From: Acidipila sp.
GTDB taxonomy: Bacteria > Acidobacteriota > Terriglobia > Acidiferrales > UBA7541
Assembly (NCBI GenBank): GCA_010365215.1
Contig: JAAFGT010000024.1
Span: 1 to 49,182, forward strand
DNA: 49,182 nt
Reading direction: 5' to 3'
The position numbers and the translations under genes are program-made. This document shows positions 17,603 through 27,000 of the stretch, one piece after another. Under the pieces are notes generated by a model. It saw only the letters and a program-made list of their open reading frames with translations, was not told where the DNA came from and ran no database searches. How positions within the stretch are numbered: position 1 is the first letter of the stretch; each line of letters starts with the position of its first letter.

Positions 17603-17861
17603 CGGTCTCCTCGAACTCTCGTCGCTTTGGCGCAGGGCCGCATCCATCCTAAAGCAGGCCCAAAGCAGGAATAATTGCAATCAAGACGTCTAGCCTCGGC
17701 CCGTTACTGGCAGGATATGATGCGAAAATCTGGCCGCTGGTTTTTCCGAATATCCGGAAATAAGCGTCCGGGGTTGGAGCCTGTTTGTGTGACTCGTGGC
17801 ACTTGATTCTTAGCCGAATTTAATGTTTAATCGTGGCTCCCAGCCATTCGAGTAAACTACT

Positions 17862-18083
17862 ATGTGTCCATCGTGCCATAAGTCAACAGTCCGCCGTTCC
17901 CGGCGCAGGGGTCTTCGGGACTATTTCCGCTCTAAAATGTCTGGTGCGCGCCCGTACCGTTGCGGGAGTTGTTACACGAGGTTCTGGGTTCGTACGGCTG
18001 ACCTTCCGAACCCGCCGGCAGGTTTTGAGGATTCCCAGCAGCGCCCTGCTTCGCAACCTCAGGAAGGGCACGTTTCCGCGTGA
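17862..18083 (+). CDS. Small zinc-ribbon protein (73 aa), unknown function
   Basis: 73 residues. Two Cys pairs, MCPSCH (2-5) and RCGSC (34-37), flank a strongly basic stretch STVRRSRRRGLRDYFRSK, and RFWVR follows the second pair. The spacing fits a zinc ribbon of the kind in small acidobacterial proteins of the pattern 'CPxC..VRRSRRRG..RPYRCxxCxxRFW'. The C-terminus is Pro/Gln-rich and probably disordered. It may bind RNA or DNA, given the Arg cluster, but nothing proves this. It lies between two minus-strand genes with its own upstream region and no strong Shine-Dalgarno. A chance frame is less likely because of the Cys and Arg pattern. Confidence 0.6.
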   Translation: MCPSCHKSTVRRSRRRGLRDYFRSKMSGARPYRCGSCYTRFWVRTADLPNPPAGFEDSQQRPASQPQEGHVSA

Positions 18084-18120
18084 AGTGTTGCTGCACGAGT
18101 GGCTTCGCAAACTTCGAAGG

Positions 18121-19575
18121 TTAATCCTGGCCTGCCTGTACGCTGTGCAACTCCCATGACCACTTCTTGCTCTGGGGACGGATTTGGGTTCTGTCCCCTT
18201 GCGCTGTCGCGCGCACGGAATAATGTTTTTCGCGTTTTGCTCTGTACAAATTTGCATCCGCCGCTTCCAGCAGTTCGGTAATGGTCATGGCGTCCTGCGG
18301 CCACACCGCAGTTCCTACGCTTACCGTGATCGCCGGCTCTTCAGCGTCTTGTGCCAGCCGCTCGGCAATTCTCGCAGCCACCTCGTGCGCCTCGCTTTCT
18401 GCTGTTTCCGGTAGCATCAGCACAAACTCGTCGCCGCCGTAGCGCGCGGCAGTGTCTACGTCACGGCTGTGGGTGCGAAGCACATGGGCTAAGCGACAGA
18501 GCGCCCTGCTGCCGGTGATGTGGCCGCACGTGTCGTTGATTTTTTTCAAACCGTCCAAGTCCAAGAGCACAATCGCAAATTGCCTTTCAGCGCGACAGGA
18601 CCGGCGCATTTCCCCGTCAAGCACTTCCATCAGATGGCGGTAATTTGCCAGACCGGTCAGCGGATCGAGAGTGGCCAGCTCGCGAATCTGCTCTTCCGCG
18701 CGCTGCCGTTCGGAAACTTCCGCGCCCACCGCCAGCGTAGTCACGCTCATGATTCCGATAAACGTCTGCAGCAGCAGCAGCGAGGCTTGCTGGGACTCAA
18801 CTACGAAGGGCCCGAAACCGTGCATGGTTCCCCAAATAGCCACACCCGAAAATGCCACGGTAGCCGCGGCCGCCCCGCGCGAACCGAATCGGAAACCTGC
18901 CCAAATCAGCGACGGGATGCACAGAAATTCCAGCGGGTAGTTCCTGATTTCCGGATGTAATCCGCCACCGAATATGCTCCAAGCCGTGGCCCCAAGCGTA
19001 GAGGCCAGGAACGCACCCTCCAACGCCTTTTTCCGGGTCCAATTTACGGTGGGATTCGCGAGCCACAGCAAAAGTAACGGCGCCGCCAGTAGATCTCCCA
19101 CCCCGTCGCCCAGCCACCACGTGCTCCAGAGCGCTCTAGCCCCTTGCCACGGAGCGATCCCGTAAAGGACCAGCGTACCCATTCCAATCGTGGCGCTTAC
19201 CGTGGTGCTGACCAGTGCCCATGCCGCGAATCGAAAGACATTGGGTGCCCTGGCAAAGCAATGGCGACCGCCGGCAAATCGAGTGACCAGATAGCAGCCC
19301 AGCACCGCTTCAAGCGTGTTTCCTACGGCAATTCCGAGCGACGTTGAAACCGTTCCAGCGGTGGTGAGATTTACCAGAAACGCGCCCAAAAAGATCCCCG
19401 GCCAAAGCTGGTACCCGAAGGCCAGGAGCGCCGCCAACGCGATTCCGCTGGCCGGCCAGACCGCAGAGACGCTGGGATTGGCGTGAGCGAGTTGCAGCCC
19501 GCACTTTCCGGCGATGATGTAGAGCAGGCAGAGGCCCAGAGCCAGTGCGGTCGGATATTTGTTTCGCTGCGTCAT
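18121..19575 (-). CDS. MASE1-domain diguanylate cyclase (GGDEF)
   Basis: 484 residues. The N-terminal half (about 8-285) has eight hydrophobic segments and the MASE1 hallmarks (WPASGIALAALL, then WWLGDGVGDLL). A short linker (SERQRAEEQIRELATLDPLTGL) leads to a GGDEF domain (about 305-465). The active-site loop reads YGGDEF (GGDEF at 380-384), so c-di-GMP synthesis is expected. The inhibitory I-site RxxD (371-374) sits exactly five residues before GGDEF, indicating product feedback. It is an inner-membrane sensor cyclase with unknown ligand. It divides from a sigma-54 activator gene across a 371-bp region, and a PilZ protein (possible c-di-GMP receptor) lies about 11 kb away. Confidence 0.92.
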   Translation of the reverse strand: MTQRNKYPTALALGLCLLYIIAGKCGLQLAHANPSVSAVWPASGIALAALLAFGYQLWPGIFLGAFLVNLTTAGTVSTSLGIAVGNTLEAVLGCYLVTRFAGGRHCFARAPNVFRFAAWALVSTTVSATIGMGTLVLYGIAPWQGARALWSTWWLGDGVGDLLAAPLLLLWLANPTVNWTRKKALEGAFLASTLGATAWSIFGGGLHPEIRNYPLEFLCIPSLIWAGFRFGSRGAAAATVAFSGVAIWGTMHGFGPFVVESQQASLLLLQTFIGIMSVTTLAVGAEVSERQRAEEQIRELATLDPLTGLANYRHLMEVLDGEMRRSCRAERQFAIVLLDLDGLKKINDTCGHITGSRALCRLAHVLRTHSRDVDTAARYGGDEFVLMLPETAESEAHEVAARIAERLAQDAEEPAITVSVGTAVWPQDAMTITELLEAADANLYRAKREKHYSVRATAQGDRTQIRPQSKKWSWELHSVQAGQD

Positions 19576-19643
19576 GAGTCTGTGTGTTTCTCCCTCTGGT
19601 GCAACCGAACGTTGCTCCCTCGAACCGAATGCCGCTGCAGTTA

Positions 19644-19673
19644 CAGGTATAGTTCTAGTACTACTAGTACCTG
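19644..19673. promoter_or_regulatory. Nested inverted repeat, operator-like
   Basis: Outer arms CAGGTA (19644-19649) and TACCTG (19668-19673) enclose a perfect palindrome CTAGTA-C-TACTAG (19655-19667); five extra bases lie on the left side. It lies about 30 bp before a promoter-like sequence and could be an operator for either divergent gene. Confidence 0.4.
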
Positions 19674-19697
19674 CATGTCCATTTAGCCGGGCGTTGC

Positions 19698-19725
19698 TTG
19701 TGAGCCAAGGGATACTAGGTATAAT
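19698..19725 (+). promoter_or_regulatory. Sigma-70-type promoter candidate
   Basis: TTGTGA (19698-19703), a 16-base spacer and a perfect TATAAT (19720-19725). It points toward the sigma-54 activator, giving a leader of about 215 bases. Confidence 0.45.
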
Positions 19726-19946
19726 CCTGTATAGCTCTGTAGTGCGAGGCAGGCAGATAATATGCGCTATTCGCTCTATGTTGTAGTAGTTACAGGACCT
19801 TCGCGCGATGGACGTCGATGAGGTCCTCGATTCCGGCTGGAACGTATGGATGAATCGTCTCTAGCCAGGACCTTCTCTGCCCCAATTGTCGACGTCGCTG
19901 CCGTGCCTGCCGGTCGGCACGGAGTGTGCTACCTTTATCGTTTGCT

Positions 19947-21548
19947 ATGTGTGCAGACAATCGATCCACGATTCTGAAACCCCATGAAGAAGGCTCCAGC
20001 GACGCGGCCCAAGCCGCCACCGAAGCGCTGGCGCATGAGCGCGACCGCTTGCGTCTACTTTTGGACGTGAATAATGCCATCGTCTCTACGCTGGACATGC
20101 CCGACGTATTCGCGGCCATTTCCGCTTTCTGCCGCGACGTTGTCCATCACGAATACACCAGCCTGGCCTTGCTCGAAAAGGAGACCAAAACTCTCCGCCT
20201 TTTTGCCCTCGATTTTCCCGGCGGCCAGGGCCACGTTAAAGAAGACATGGTTATCGCCATCAGCGATCCTCCAGCCAGTCTGGCGATCGAGCGTCGCGAA
20301 CCAGCAAGGTTCGATGTGGCCTTGCTGGAGCAAAGCCCGGCGGAGATTTGCAAATTAATGCTCGCAGAAAAACTGCAAAGCGGGATCTGCTTCCCGCTGG
20401 CTACGCGCAACGGCGTTCTGGGCACGCTCAACGTGGCCAGCTTCCGCGCGGACGCGTTTTCCGATGAGGACCTTGAACTTCTGGCGCAGGTTGCCGGGCA
20501 AGTAGCGATCGCCATCGAAAACGTTCTGGCCTACTGCGAAAACGCAGAACTCAAAAATAAGCTGGCCGAAGAAAAACTGTATCTTGAAGATGAAATACGC
20601 ACGGCTTTCCATTTCGAAGAGATCGTGGGCGACTCTCCGGCTTTGAAAGAGGTGCTCCGCCAGGTGGAGACGGTGGCCCCCACAGCTTCCACCGTCCTGC
20701 TTCTCGGAGAGACGGGCACGGGGAAAGAACGCATCGCCCGCGCTATTCACAGCCTCAGCCCGCGCAAGGAGAACAGCTTCGTCAAGATCAACTGCTCGGC
20801 TATTCCCGCAGGCCTGCTGGAGAGCGAGCTTTTCGGGCACGAGAAGGGAGCTTTCACCGGCGCGATTGCGCAGCGGCTGGGGCGGTTCGAGCTCGCGCAC
20901 CGCGGCACGATCTTTCTTGACGAGATCGGCGACGTACCTCTGGAGCTGCAGCCCAAGCTTCTTCGCGTCCTGCAGGAGCAAGAGTTCGAGCGGCTCGGCG
21001 GCACGCGCTCGATTCGCGTGGACGTACGCGTGGTTGCCGCCACGAATCGCGATCTTTCTGCCATGGTCGCGGAACGTCAATTTCGCAGCGACCTCTTTTA
21101 CCGCCTCAACGTTTTTCCCATCGTGATGCCACCGCTGCGCGAACGCACGGAAGACATCCCCGCCCTGGTGCGCTACTTCGCACGAAATTATTCCCGCCGT
21201 ATGAAGAAGAAGATCGAATCTATTCCTACCGAAGCGATGGAGGCGCTGGTTCGCTATCCCTGGCCGGGTAACATCCGCGAGCTCGAAAATTACGTGGAAC
21301 GCGCGGTGATCCTTTCCCCCGGCGCGGTGCTGAGGCTGAACACTTCGGAACTGTCCGCCGCCCCCGATCCCGGTGCACGCGGAGGTGTTTCCACGCTCGC
21401 CGAGGCCGAGCGCCAGCACATCCTCCGCGCTTTGGAAGAATCCCACTGGGTAATTGGGGGCCCAAGCGGCGCGGCCCGGCGACTTGGATTGAAGCGCACC
21501 ACCCTACAATCCCGCATGGCAAAACTCTTCATTACAAAGCCGACCTAG
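19947..21548 (+). CDS. GAF-domain sigma-54-dependent transcriptional activator (NtrC/FhlA type)
   Basis: 533 residues. A GAF domain (about 45-195) serves as the sensor and is followed by a short coiled linker ([17 protein letters not shown]). The AAA+ domain shows Walker A GETGTGKE (254-261), the sigma-54 contact loop GAFTGA (301-306), Walker [11 protein letters not shown] and the ATNRDL sensor. The C-terminus is a Fis-type helix-turn-helix ([16 protein letters not shown]). No receiver domain is present, so control is probably by ligand rather than a kinase, as in FhlA. The ATG at 19947 lacks a clear ribosome-binding site; a GTG at 19926 would add seven residues. Target genes are unknown; an inverted repeat lies just downstream, before an ECF sigma gene. 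Confidence 0.9.
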   Translation: MCADNRSTILKPHEEGSSDAAQAATEALAHERDRLRLLLDVNNAIVSTLDMPDVFAAISAFCRDVVHHEYTSLALLEKETKTLRLFALDFPGGQGHVKEDMVIAISDPPASLAIERREPARFDVALLEQSPAEICKLMLAEKLQSGICFPLATRNGVLGTLNVASFRADAFSDEDLELLAQVAGQVAIAIENVLAYCENAELKNKLAEEKLYLEDEIRTAFHFEEIVGDSPALKEVLRQVETVAPTASTVLLLGETGTGKERIARAIHSLSPRKENSFVKINCSAIPAGLLESELFGHEKGAFTGAIAQRLGRFELAHRGTIFLDEIGDVPLELQPKLLRVLQEQEFERLGGTRSIRVDVRVVAATNRDLSAMVAERQFRSDLFYRLNVFPIVMPPLRERTEDIPALVRYFARNYSRRMKKKIESIPTEAMEALVRYPWPGNIRELENYVERAVILSPGAVLRLNTSELSAAPDPGARGGVSTLAEAERQHILRALEESHWVIGGPSGAARRLGLKRTTLQSRMAKLFITKPT

Positions 21549-21944
21549 CGCTGCCATTTATTTTTAAGAAAAGTCGTTCGCCCCTTGATTTTCGCTTCAT
21601 TCCGTGCTACAGTCTTCAAATTCTGATTCTCCCGACGTAAAGTTCGTCTCGTTTATTCCCAAAATGAATTTGTACTCTTGATATATGCGCCGATATGTCG
21701 GCATTTGCCGACTATTCGGCAATTTCTGGCTCAAGACGTAGGAGCCACCCGTCGACAGCGCCCTGATTAGCTTGGTCTAAGTATCTTACTACGTGGAGTA
21801 TGCAGCAGATCTGCCTACTCTGCGCTGTTTGGCTGTTACATTGCCTCTTATTCCACCGACATTAAGTGCAGATTGACGCATCGTTCGCTTTGGTTTTTTA
21901 CGTATCAAGTAGTAGGGCCACAGAAGGCTCAGTCTGGGGGAGTT
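21549..21944. other. Intergenic region (396 bp) with overlapping inverted repeats
   Basis: Between the sigma-54 activator and the ECF sigma factor on the same strand. Relatively AT-rich, with an overlapping pair of inverted repeats (listed separately). A -24/-12 sigma-54 promoter was searched for around the repeats and not found. No gene seen. Confidence 0.45.
21697..21722. promoter_or_regulatory. Overlapping inverted repeats (possible activator site or switching hairpin)
   Basis: GTCGGCA-TT-TGCCGAC (21697-21712) and TTGCCGA-CTAT-TCGGCAA (21705-21722) share the middle arm, so only one hairpin can form at a time. As DNA, this is three alternating half-sites, such as a dimeric regulator might bind. 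Confidence 0.45.
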
Positions 21945-22607
21945 ATGGAACTGGCGACGAATCTCAAACCGAATGAGTCTGAGCTGATTGGACGTGCGAC
22001 GGCCGGAGATCCAGACGCGCTCGAGCACATTTTCTCGCGGCACTCGCCGGCGCTTTACCAGACCGCGTTGCGGCTTGTGGGCACGCCGGAAGAGGCCGAA
22101 GACGTGGTGCAGGAAGGCTTGCTAAACGCGTTTCGCAATCTGCGGCGTTTCGAGGGCCGCTCCCAGTTTTCGACATGGCTGACGCGAATTGTGATCAACG
22201 CGGCGCTGATGCGGCTGCGCAGCAGGCGCTCGCGTCCCGTGGTGTCACTCGACGAAAAGCTTTCCACTGAGGATGAGACCACGTTCGCAGATCAGTTCGC
22301 AGATGCGGGCCCCAACCCGGAGCAGGTGTATGCGCGCGAGGAATTGCGCAGCATTCTCTACCGTCACCTGGCGCGCCTGTCCCCGGTGCTACGCACGGCG
22401 TTTTTGCTGCGGGAAGTGCAGGGGCTCTCTACGCAGGAAGCCGCCGAATCATTGGGTGTATCCGAGGGAACACTCAAGGCGCGGCTCCATCGCGCCAAGC
22501 GTCAACTGTCCGAACTTTTTGGGCGCGCCGTCGGCGCCACGCGCCGATCGCCGGATGGCCGTAAACATCGGCCGGCACTCGATCCTGCGGCCTGCGCGTC
22601 GGATTAA
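21945..22607 (+). CDS. ECF (RpoE-like) RNA polymerase sigma factor
   Basis: 220 residues from the ATG at 21945, with GGGGGAG just upstream; an upstream frame extension to 21873 is not needed. Sigma region 2 reads from FSRHSPALYQTALRLVG through AEDVVQEGLLNAFRNLRRFEG to FSTWLTRIVINAALMRLR. Region 4 reads LSPVLRTAFLLREVQGLSTQEAAESLGVSEGTLKARLHRAKRQL. An unusually basic tail (RRSPDGRKHRPALD) follows. It directs RNA polymerase to stress or envelope promoters. The usual anti-sigma gene is not next to it; the neighbour is a HisC-like aminotransferase, so regulation may be by other means. Confidence 0.92.
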   Translation: MELATNLKPNESELIGRATAGDPDALEHIFSRHSPALYQTALRLVGTPEEAEDVVQEGLLNAFRNLRRFEGRSQFSTWLTRIVINAALMRLRSRRSRPVVSLDEKLSTEDETTFADQFADAGPNPEQVYAREELRSILYRHLARLSPVLRTAFLLREVQGLSTQEAAESLGVSEGTLKARLHRAKRQLSELFGRAVGATRRSPDGRKHRPALDPAACASD

Positions 22608-22774
22608 TTCCACGCATTCCGCCATGTCCCGCTTCCGTCCAACCATAAACTCCGCCTACAGGTAATCGAAATCCGCTTGCTGGCGGCGCGCTGCGCGAAG
22701 ATGATAGGCGCGAAGCGCGTCCGCATTTCCACGAAACTTACCGGAACGATGAACGACACGAAATCGAGGACCAT

Positions 22775-23839
22775 ATGAGCGTGAAACTAAAGATCAAAGT
22801 GCGAGCAGCCTTGCGGAACCTTGAGTCCGGATTCGTACCCCATGAAGGCCGGCAGGGAAAATTGCGTCTGGACTATAACGAGAACACCATCGGATGTTCG
22901 CCAGCGGTATTGCGGGCGCTTGCGCGCATAACCGGGGAGCAGGTCTCCATGTATCCCGAATACGAAGTTGCGCGGCGGCGCCTGGCGCGGCACTTCCGGG
23001 TCCGGCCGGCAGAGCTGGTGTTGGCGAACGGGGCCGACGACTCGCTGCGCGTGATCATGGACGTGTTCCTGGAACGCGGAGCCACAGTGTTGCTGGTGGA
23101 GCCGGGCTTCCCGATGTTCCGGTTTTACTCGGTACTGGCAGGTGCGCGCATCACGCGGGTGCGCTTCAACGAAGATCTGAAGTTTCCACTGGAGGCAGTC
23201 ATGGCCGCGCTCAAACGCCGGCCGCGCGTTTTTTTTCTGGCCAATCCAAATAATCCCACCGGCACGGTTTTAGGGAAGCGCGAGCTCCGCCGGATCCTGG
23301 AGGCCGCGCCGGGGACGGCAGTTGTAGTCGACGAAGCTTACGCGGATTTCTCCGGAATCACAGTGCTTCCGTGGATTCGCCGATACCCCAATCTGATCGT
23401 GGTGCAGACTTTTTCGAAAGGTCTGGGACTGGCCGGCCTGCGGCTGGGGTTTATTTTTGCTTGTGCGGAGGTTGCTGAACTCTGCCGCAAGACGCAGCCG
23501 CCGTTTCCGGTGAGTCTCCCGGCATTGGTGGCGGCGCGGGCGGCGTTAGGAGATTCCGCCTTCTTGCGCAGTTACGTGGCAGCCGTGAAGGAAAGCCGGA
23601 AGATGTTGACCGGTTGGCTGGAGCAGCGAGGAGTAAGGGTTTTCCCGTCGTCGACGAATTTTTTATTTGCCGACTTCGGGCCCAAGGCTCCGAAGATTGT
23701 GCAGGGCCTCGAAAAGCTGGGGATTCTGGTGCGCGACCGCGCCAGTGACTTCGGGCGGCCTGGGTTTGTGCGTATAGCGCTGGGCACTCCGGCGCAAACG
23801 CGCAGGCTGATCCGGGGGCTGCGGCAGCAGGTGTGGTAG
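22775..23839 (+). CDS. hisC: Histidinol-phosphate aminotransferase family (HisC-like)
   Basis: 354 residues, normal HisC length. Motifs: LDYNENTIGCSPAV (HisC N-terminal signature LxxNENPxGPSP), YPEYE, NGADDSL (phosphate site), NPNNPTG, VVDEAYADF and the PLP site TFSKGLGLAGLRLGF with Lys215. HisC transfers an amino group to imidazole-acetol phosphate in histidine synthesis. No other his genes are near, so it could be a paralog for aromatic or cell-wall amino acids; the family also includes threonine-phosphate decarboxylase. The ATG has GAGG nearby. It is preceded by an ECF sigma gene with a 167-base gap and followed by a 222-base gap without recognised features. Confidence 0.8.
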   Translation: MSVKLKIKVRAALRNLESGFVPHEGRQGKLRLDYNENTIGCSPAVLRALARITGEQVSMYPEYEVARRRLARHFRVRPAELVLANGADDSLRVIMDVFLERGATVLLVEPGFPMFRFYSVLAGARITRVRFNEDLKFPLEAVMAALKRRPRVFFLANPNNPTGTVLGKRELRRILEAAPGTAVVVDEAYADFSGITVLPWIRRYPNLIVVQTFSKGLGLAGLRLGFIFACAEVAELCRKTQPPFPVSLPALVAARAALGDSAFLRSYVAAVKESRKMLTGWLEQRGVRVFPSSTNFLFADFGPKAPKIVQGLEKLGILVRDRASDFGRPGFVRIALGTPAQTRRLIRGLRQQVW

Positions 23840-24061
23840 GCAAAAAAGAAAAAAACGGCCGAGTTCCAAATAGCACAGCAAACCTTCCCCTTTTGGCATA
23901 GAACAACTAGCGGTGAAAAGGTTGTGGCTTGAGGTACTGTAAGTGGCTAGATTTGGAGTGGATGAAGTATTATCCTGCAAGCGGGCAACGTACCAAATGG
24001 GGAAACTCGCGCATTTAAAACGGCTACTTCGTGAGTTCAGCGTAAAGAACAGGGGAGAACA

Positions 24062-27000
24062 ATGACGACTAAAGGTTACTTCGCTCCACTATTGGGGGCT
24101 GCGGCGGTTCTGGTAGTTGGTAGCTCGTTGCTATTTACCATGAGCGACGGTCCGCAGGCAGGAATTGAATGGGGCGCGAAACATTCGAGCGCGCCTGCGG
24201 CGGGCAAGTCTGCAGCGGCGGCCGGAGCAGCGGCCAACCTGGCGAATCTTCCGTTACGGTTTGAGACAAACCAGGGCCAGGCCGGAAACGACGCGCAATT
24301 TGTAGCGCGCGGCCCCGGCTATAACGTTTTGCTGAACGGCGCGGAAGCGACGCTGGTTCTGGACCGCGCCAGCACGCCAGCGCGTCCTGTGCACACCACT
24401 CCCCAAGAGCGCATGCGGGAAGCCCAGCAGCGCAGCGCAGACCGGGCCGTCGTGAGCATGGAGATGGTCGGCGCGAATCGCGCGACCGTGGCGCAAGGCG
24501 TGGGTCGTCTGGAGACGAAGTCGAACTATTTTATTGGGAGTGACCCCAGCAAATGGCATCGCAATGTTCCCAACTACGCCCGCGTGCGCTACCAGGAAAT
24601 TTATCCCGGCGTGGATCTGGTGTATTACGGAAAAGACCGACGGCTGGAGTATGACCTGCTGGTTGCCGCCGGAGCCGATCCGGATGTGATCCGCATGCGC
24701 TACACCGGCGCAGAATCGATGCGCGTGGACCGCGACGGCGCCCTGGTGCTCCAAGTTAAGGGGCGGGAAATTCGCCAGGTGGCCCCCAACGCTTACCAGA
24801 CGGTTGCCGGAGAAACGCATTCCGTAACGGCGAGCTACATTTTGAAAGGCACCGAAGTGCAGATCGCACTAGGGAATTACGACCGCAGCCAGTCGCTGGT
24901 GATCGACCCGGCGATCGTGTATTCCACATATTTCGGCGGCAGCGGGGATGACACGGGCAGGGCGATCGCGGTGGACGGGTCCGGTAACGTTTATCTGACA
25001 GGAGACAGCACCTCAACCAATCTACCCACGACGGGCCATACCTTTCCGCCATTTCAAGCGGCACTGGGCAGTGGTGGCGACAGCGCCTATGTAGCCGAGT
25101 TAAACAGCACAGCGAGCGCGGTGATATTCGCGACTTACCTCGGCGGAAACACTTTCGACGAAGGGGACGCGATCGCCGTTGACGCGACCGGAGTTTATGT
25201 GGGCGGCGTAACCGCATCGAGCAATTTTCCGGTCACGGTGGGAGCCGCTCAGCCCACTTTTCTGGCGGCTGCTGGTCAAACCAACGGCTGGCTGGCGAAG
25301 TTGGATCCCAACGGTCAGAATCTAATCTATGCCACGTATTTAGGCGGAGGTGGATCGGATTTCGTCAATTCGCTGACTGTGGACGCAGCCGGAATCGTGT
25401 ACGCGACAGGATCCACGATTTCGGGAACCATCAACGGTGGCAATCCGCCAGATTTCCCGGTGACGGCGGGAGTGGTTCAGCCAACTTTCGGTGGCACGAA
25501 CGCGACCCCCGGGTTGAGTGGGACGGGCGATGCCTTTCTGACCAAATTGTCGGCTGATGGTACAACGTTCCTCTACTCCACTTACCTGGGAGGTTCGGGA
25601 GACGAGGAGGGCTGGGCAATACTGGTTGACGGCTCCGGTAATGCGTTCGTGGCCGGAGACTCGACCACCACTACACAGTTTCCCATGCCGGCGTCGCCAG
25701 GCGTGATTCAGCCCGGTCCCCCTGCCAAGACCGTCCCGGCTCACTTTACGGCCTTCGTCACGGAAGTAAATCCCACGGCGACTGCACTGTCGTTCTTCAC
25801 TTACCTGGGAGGCAGCGGCGACGACCAGCTCCGCGGGATGGCGCGCGATGCTAGCGGTAATATCTACATGACCGGCTCCACAACCTCGCCGGATTTCCCG
25901 GTTACTGCCGGCGCGGCGCAGCCTGCTTTGGCAGGCGGGAGCCCGTTCGGTGACGCTTATGTGACGAAAATAAACGCCACCGGCACCGCCAAAGTTTATT
26001 CCACCTACCTGGGTGGCAGCGATAATGACGCGGGAGCGGACATTCGGGTAGATACCAACGGTTTCGCTTACGTCGTCGGTTTCACCATGTCGAACAATTT
26101 TCCGGTGACCGCATCAGCGGTCCAGGCTGCGCTGGCAGGCACCCAGAACGCGTTTATAACCAGATTGAGCCCGGACGGTTCGCTGTTTGTCTTCAGCACT
26201 TATTACGGCGGGACCGGGGTGGCCACAACGCAAAGGATGGCACTCGACGCGAGCAACTCCGTTTACTTCACGGGTTTCACATCCAGTCCATTCCCAACCA
26301 CGGCAGGCGTAGTGCAGCCCGTGTTTGGAGGCGGGGCTACCGATGCCTTCGCCGTGAAGGTTGACGCTACGGTGCCGGTCGGGGCCTCCGTTCCAACTTT
26401 GGTGGCGTTCGGGAATCAGATGATCAACACGACCAGCGCCCCGCAGACCGTGACCTACACGAATATCGGCAACCAGCCGCTGATTCTCAGTGGCGTGGCC
26501 ATCAGCGCAAGCTATAGTCAGACCAATAACTGCGGTACGCTTCCCGTGACGCTTGCTCCCGGGGCAAGCTGCGTATTCACGCTGACATTTACGCCCACCG
26601 CAAATGGAGCCACGCCAGGCACGCTGACCCTCACTGACAACGCTGCGGGCAGCCCCCGTGTGGTTATGTTGACCGGAACGGGAACTTCTGCCTCCGGCCC
26701 TGTAGCATCGCTGACACCGTCGTCCACGGTTACTTTCGGCAGCCAGCCTGTGGGGACCACGAGCGCATCGCAGACGGTGACGCTCACGAATACAGGCAAC
26801 GCCACGCTTAACATTTCGAATATTTCCGCTTTGGGCGGTGCGAACCCAGGCGATTTCACATCGATTAACACTTGTGGTGCAACTCTTGCGGCTAACGCAT
26901 CCTGTACGTTTACCTTTACGTTCACTCCGGCGGCTGCCGGGGCCAGGTCCGCTACGGTCGTGATCACCAGTGACTCCGGTGGTGTTGCGGGGACGATGCA

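Larger units (their letters stand above)
19576..19946. other. Divergent intergenic region (371 bp) with inverted repeat and promoter
   Basis: Separates the MASE1-GGDEF gene from the sigma-54 activator gene. It contains a nested inverted repeat and a good sigma-70-like promoter, listed separately. No protein-coding frame is convincing. Confidence 0.5.

Noticed and set aside
20355-21446. 363-codon open frame on the minus strand
   Set aside because: Shadow of the sigma-54 activator in high-GC sequence; the plus strand carries unmistakable AAA+ motifs.
21690-21735. Sigma-54 promoter upstream of the ECF gene
   Set aside because: GG and GC pairs are not spaced as required (GG-N10-GC) at any position around the inverted repeats.
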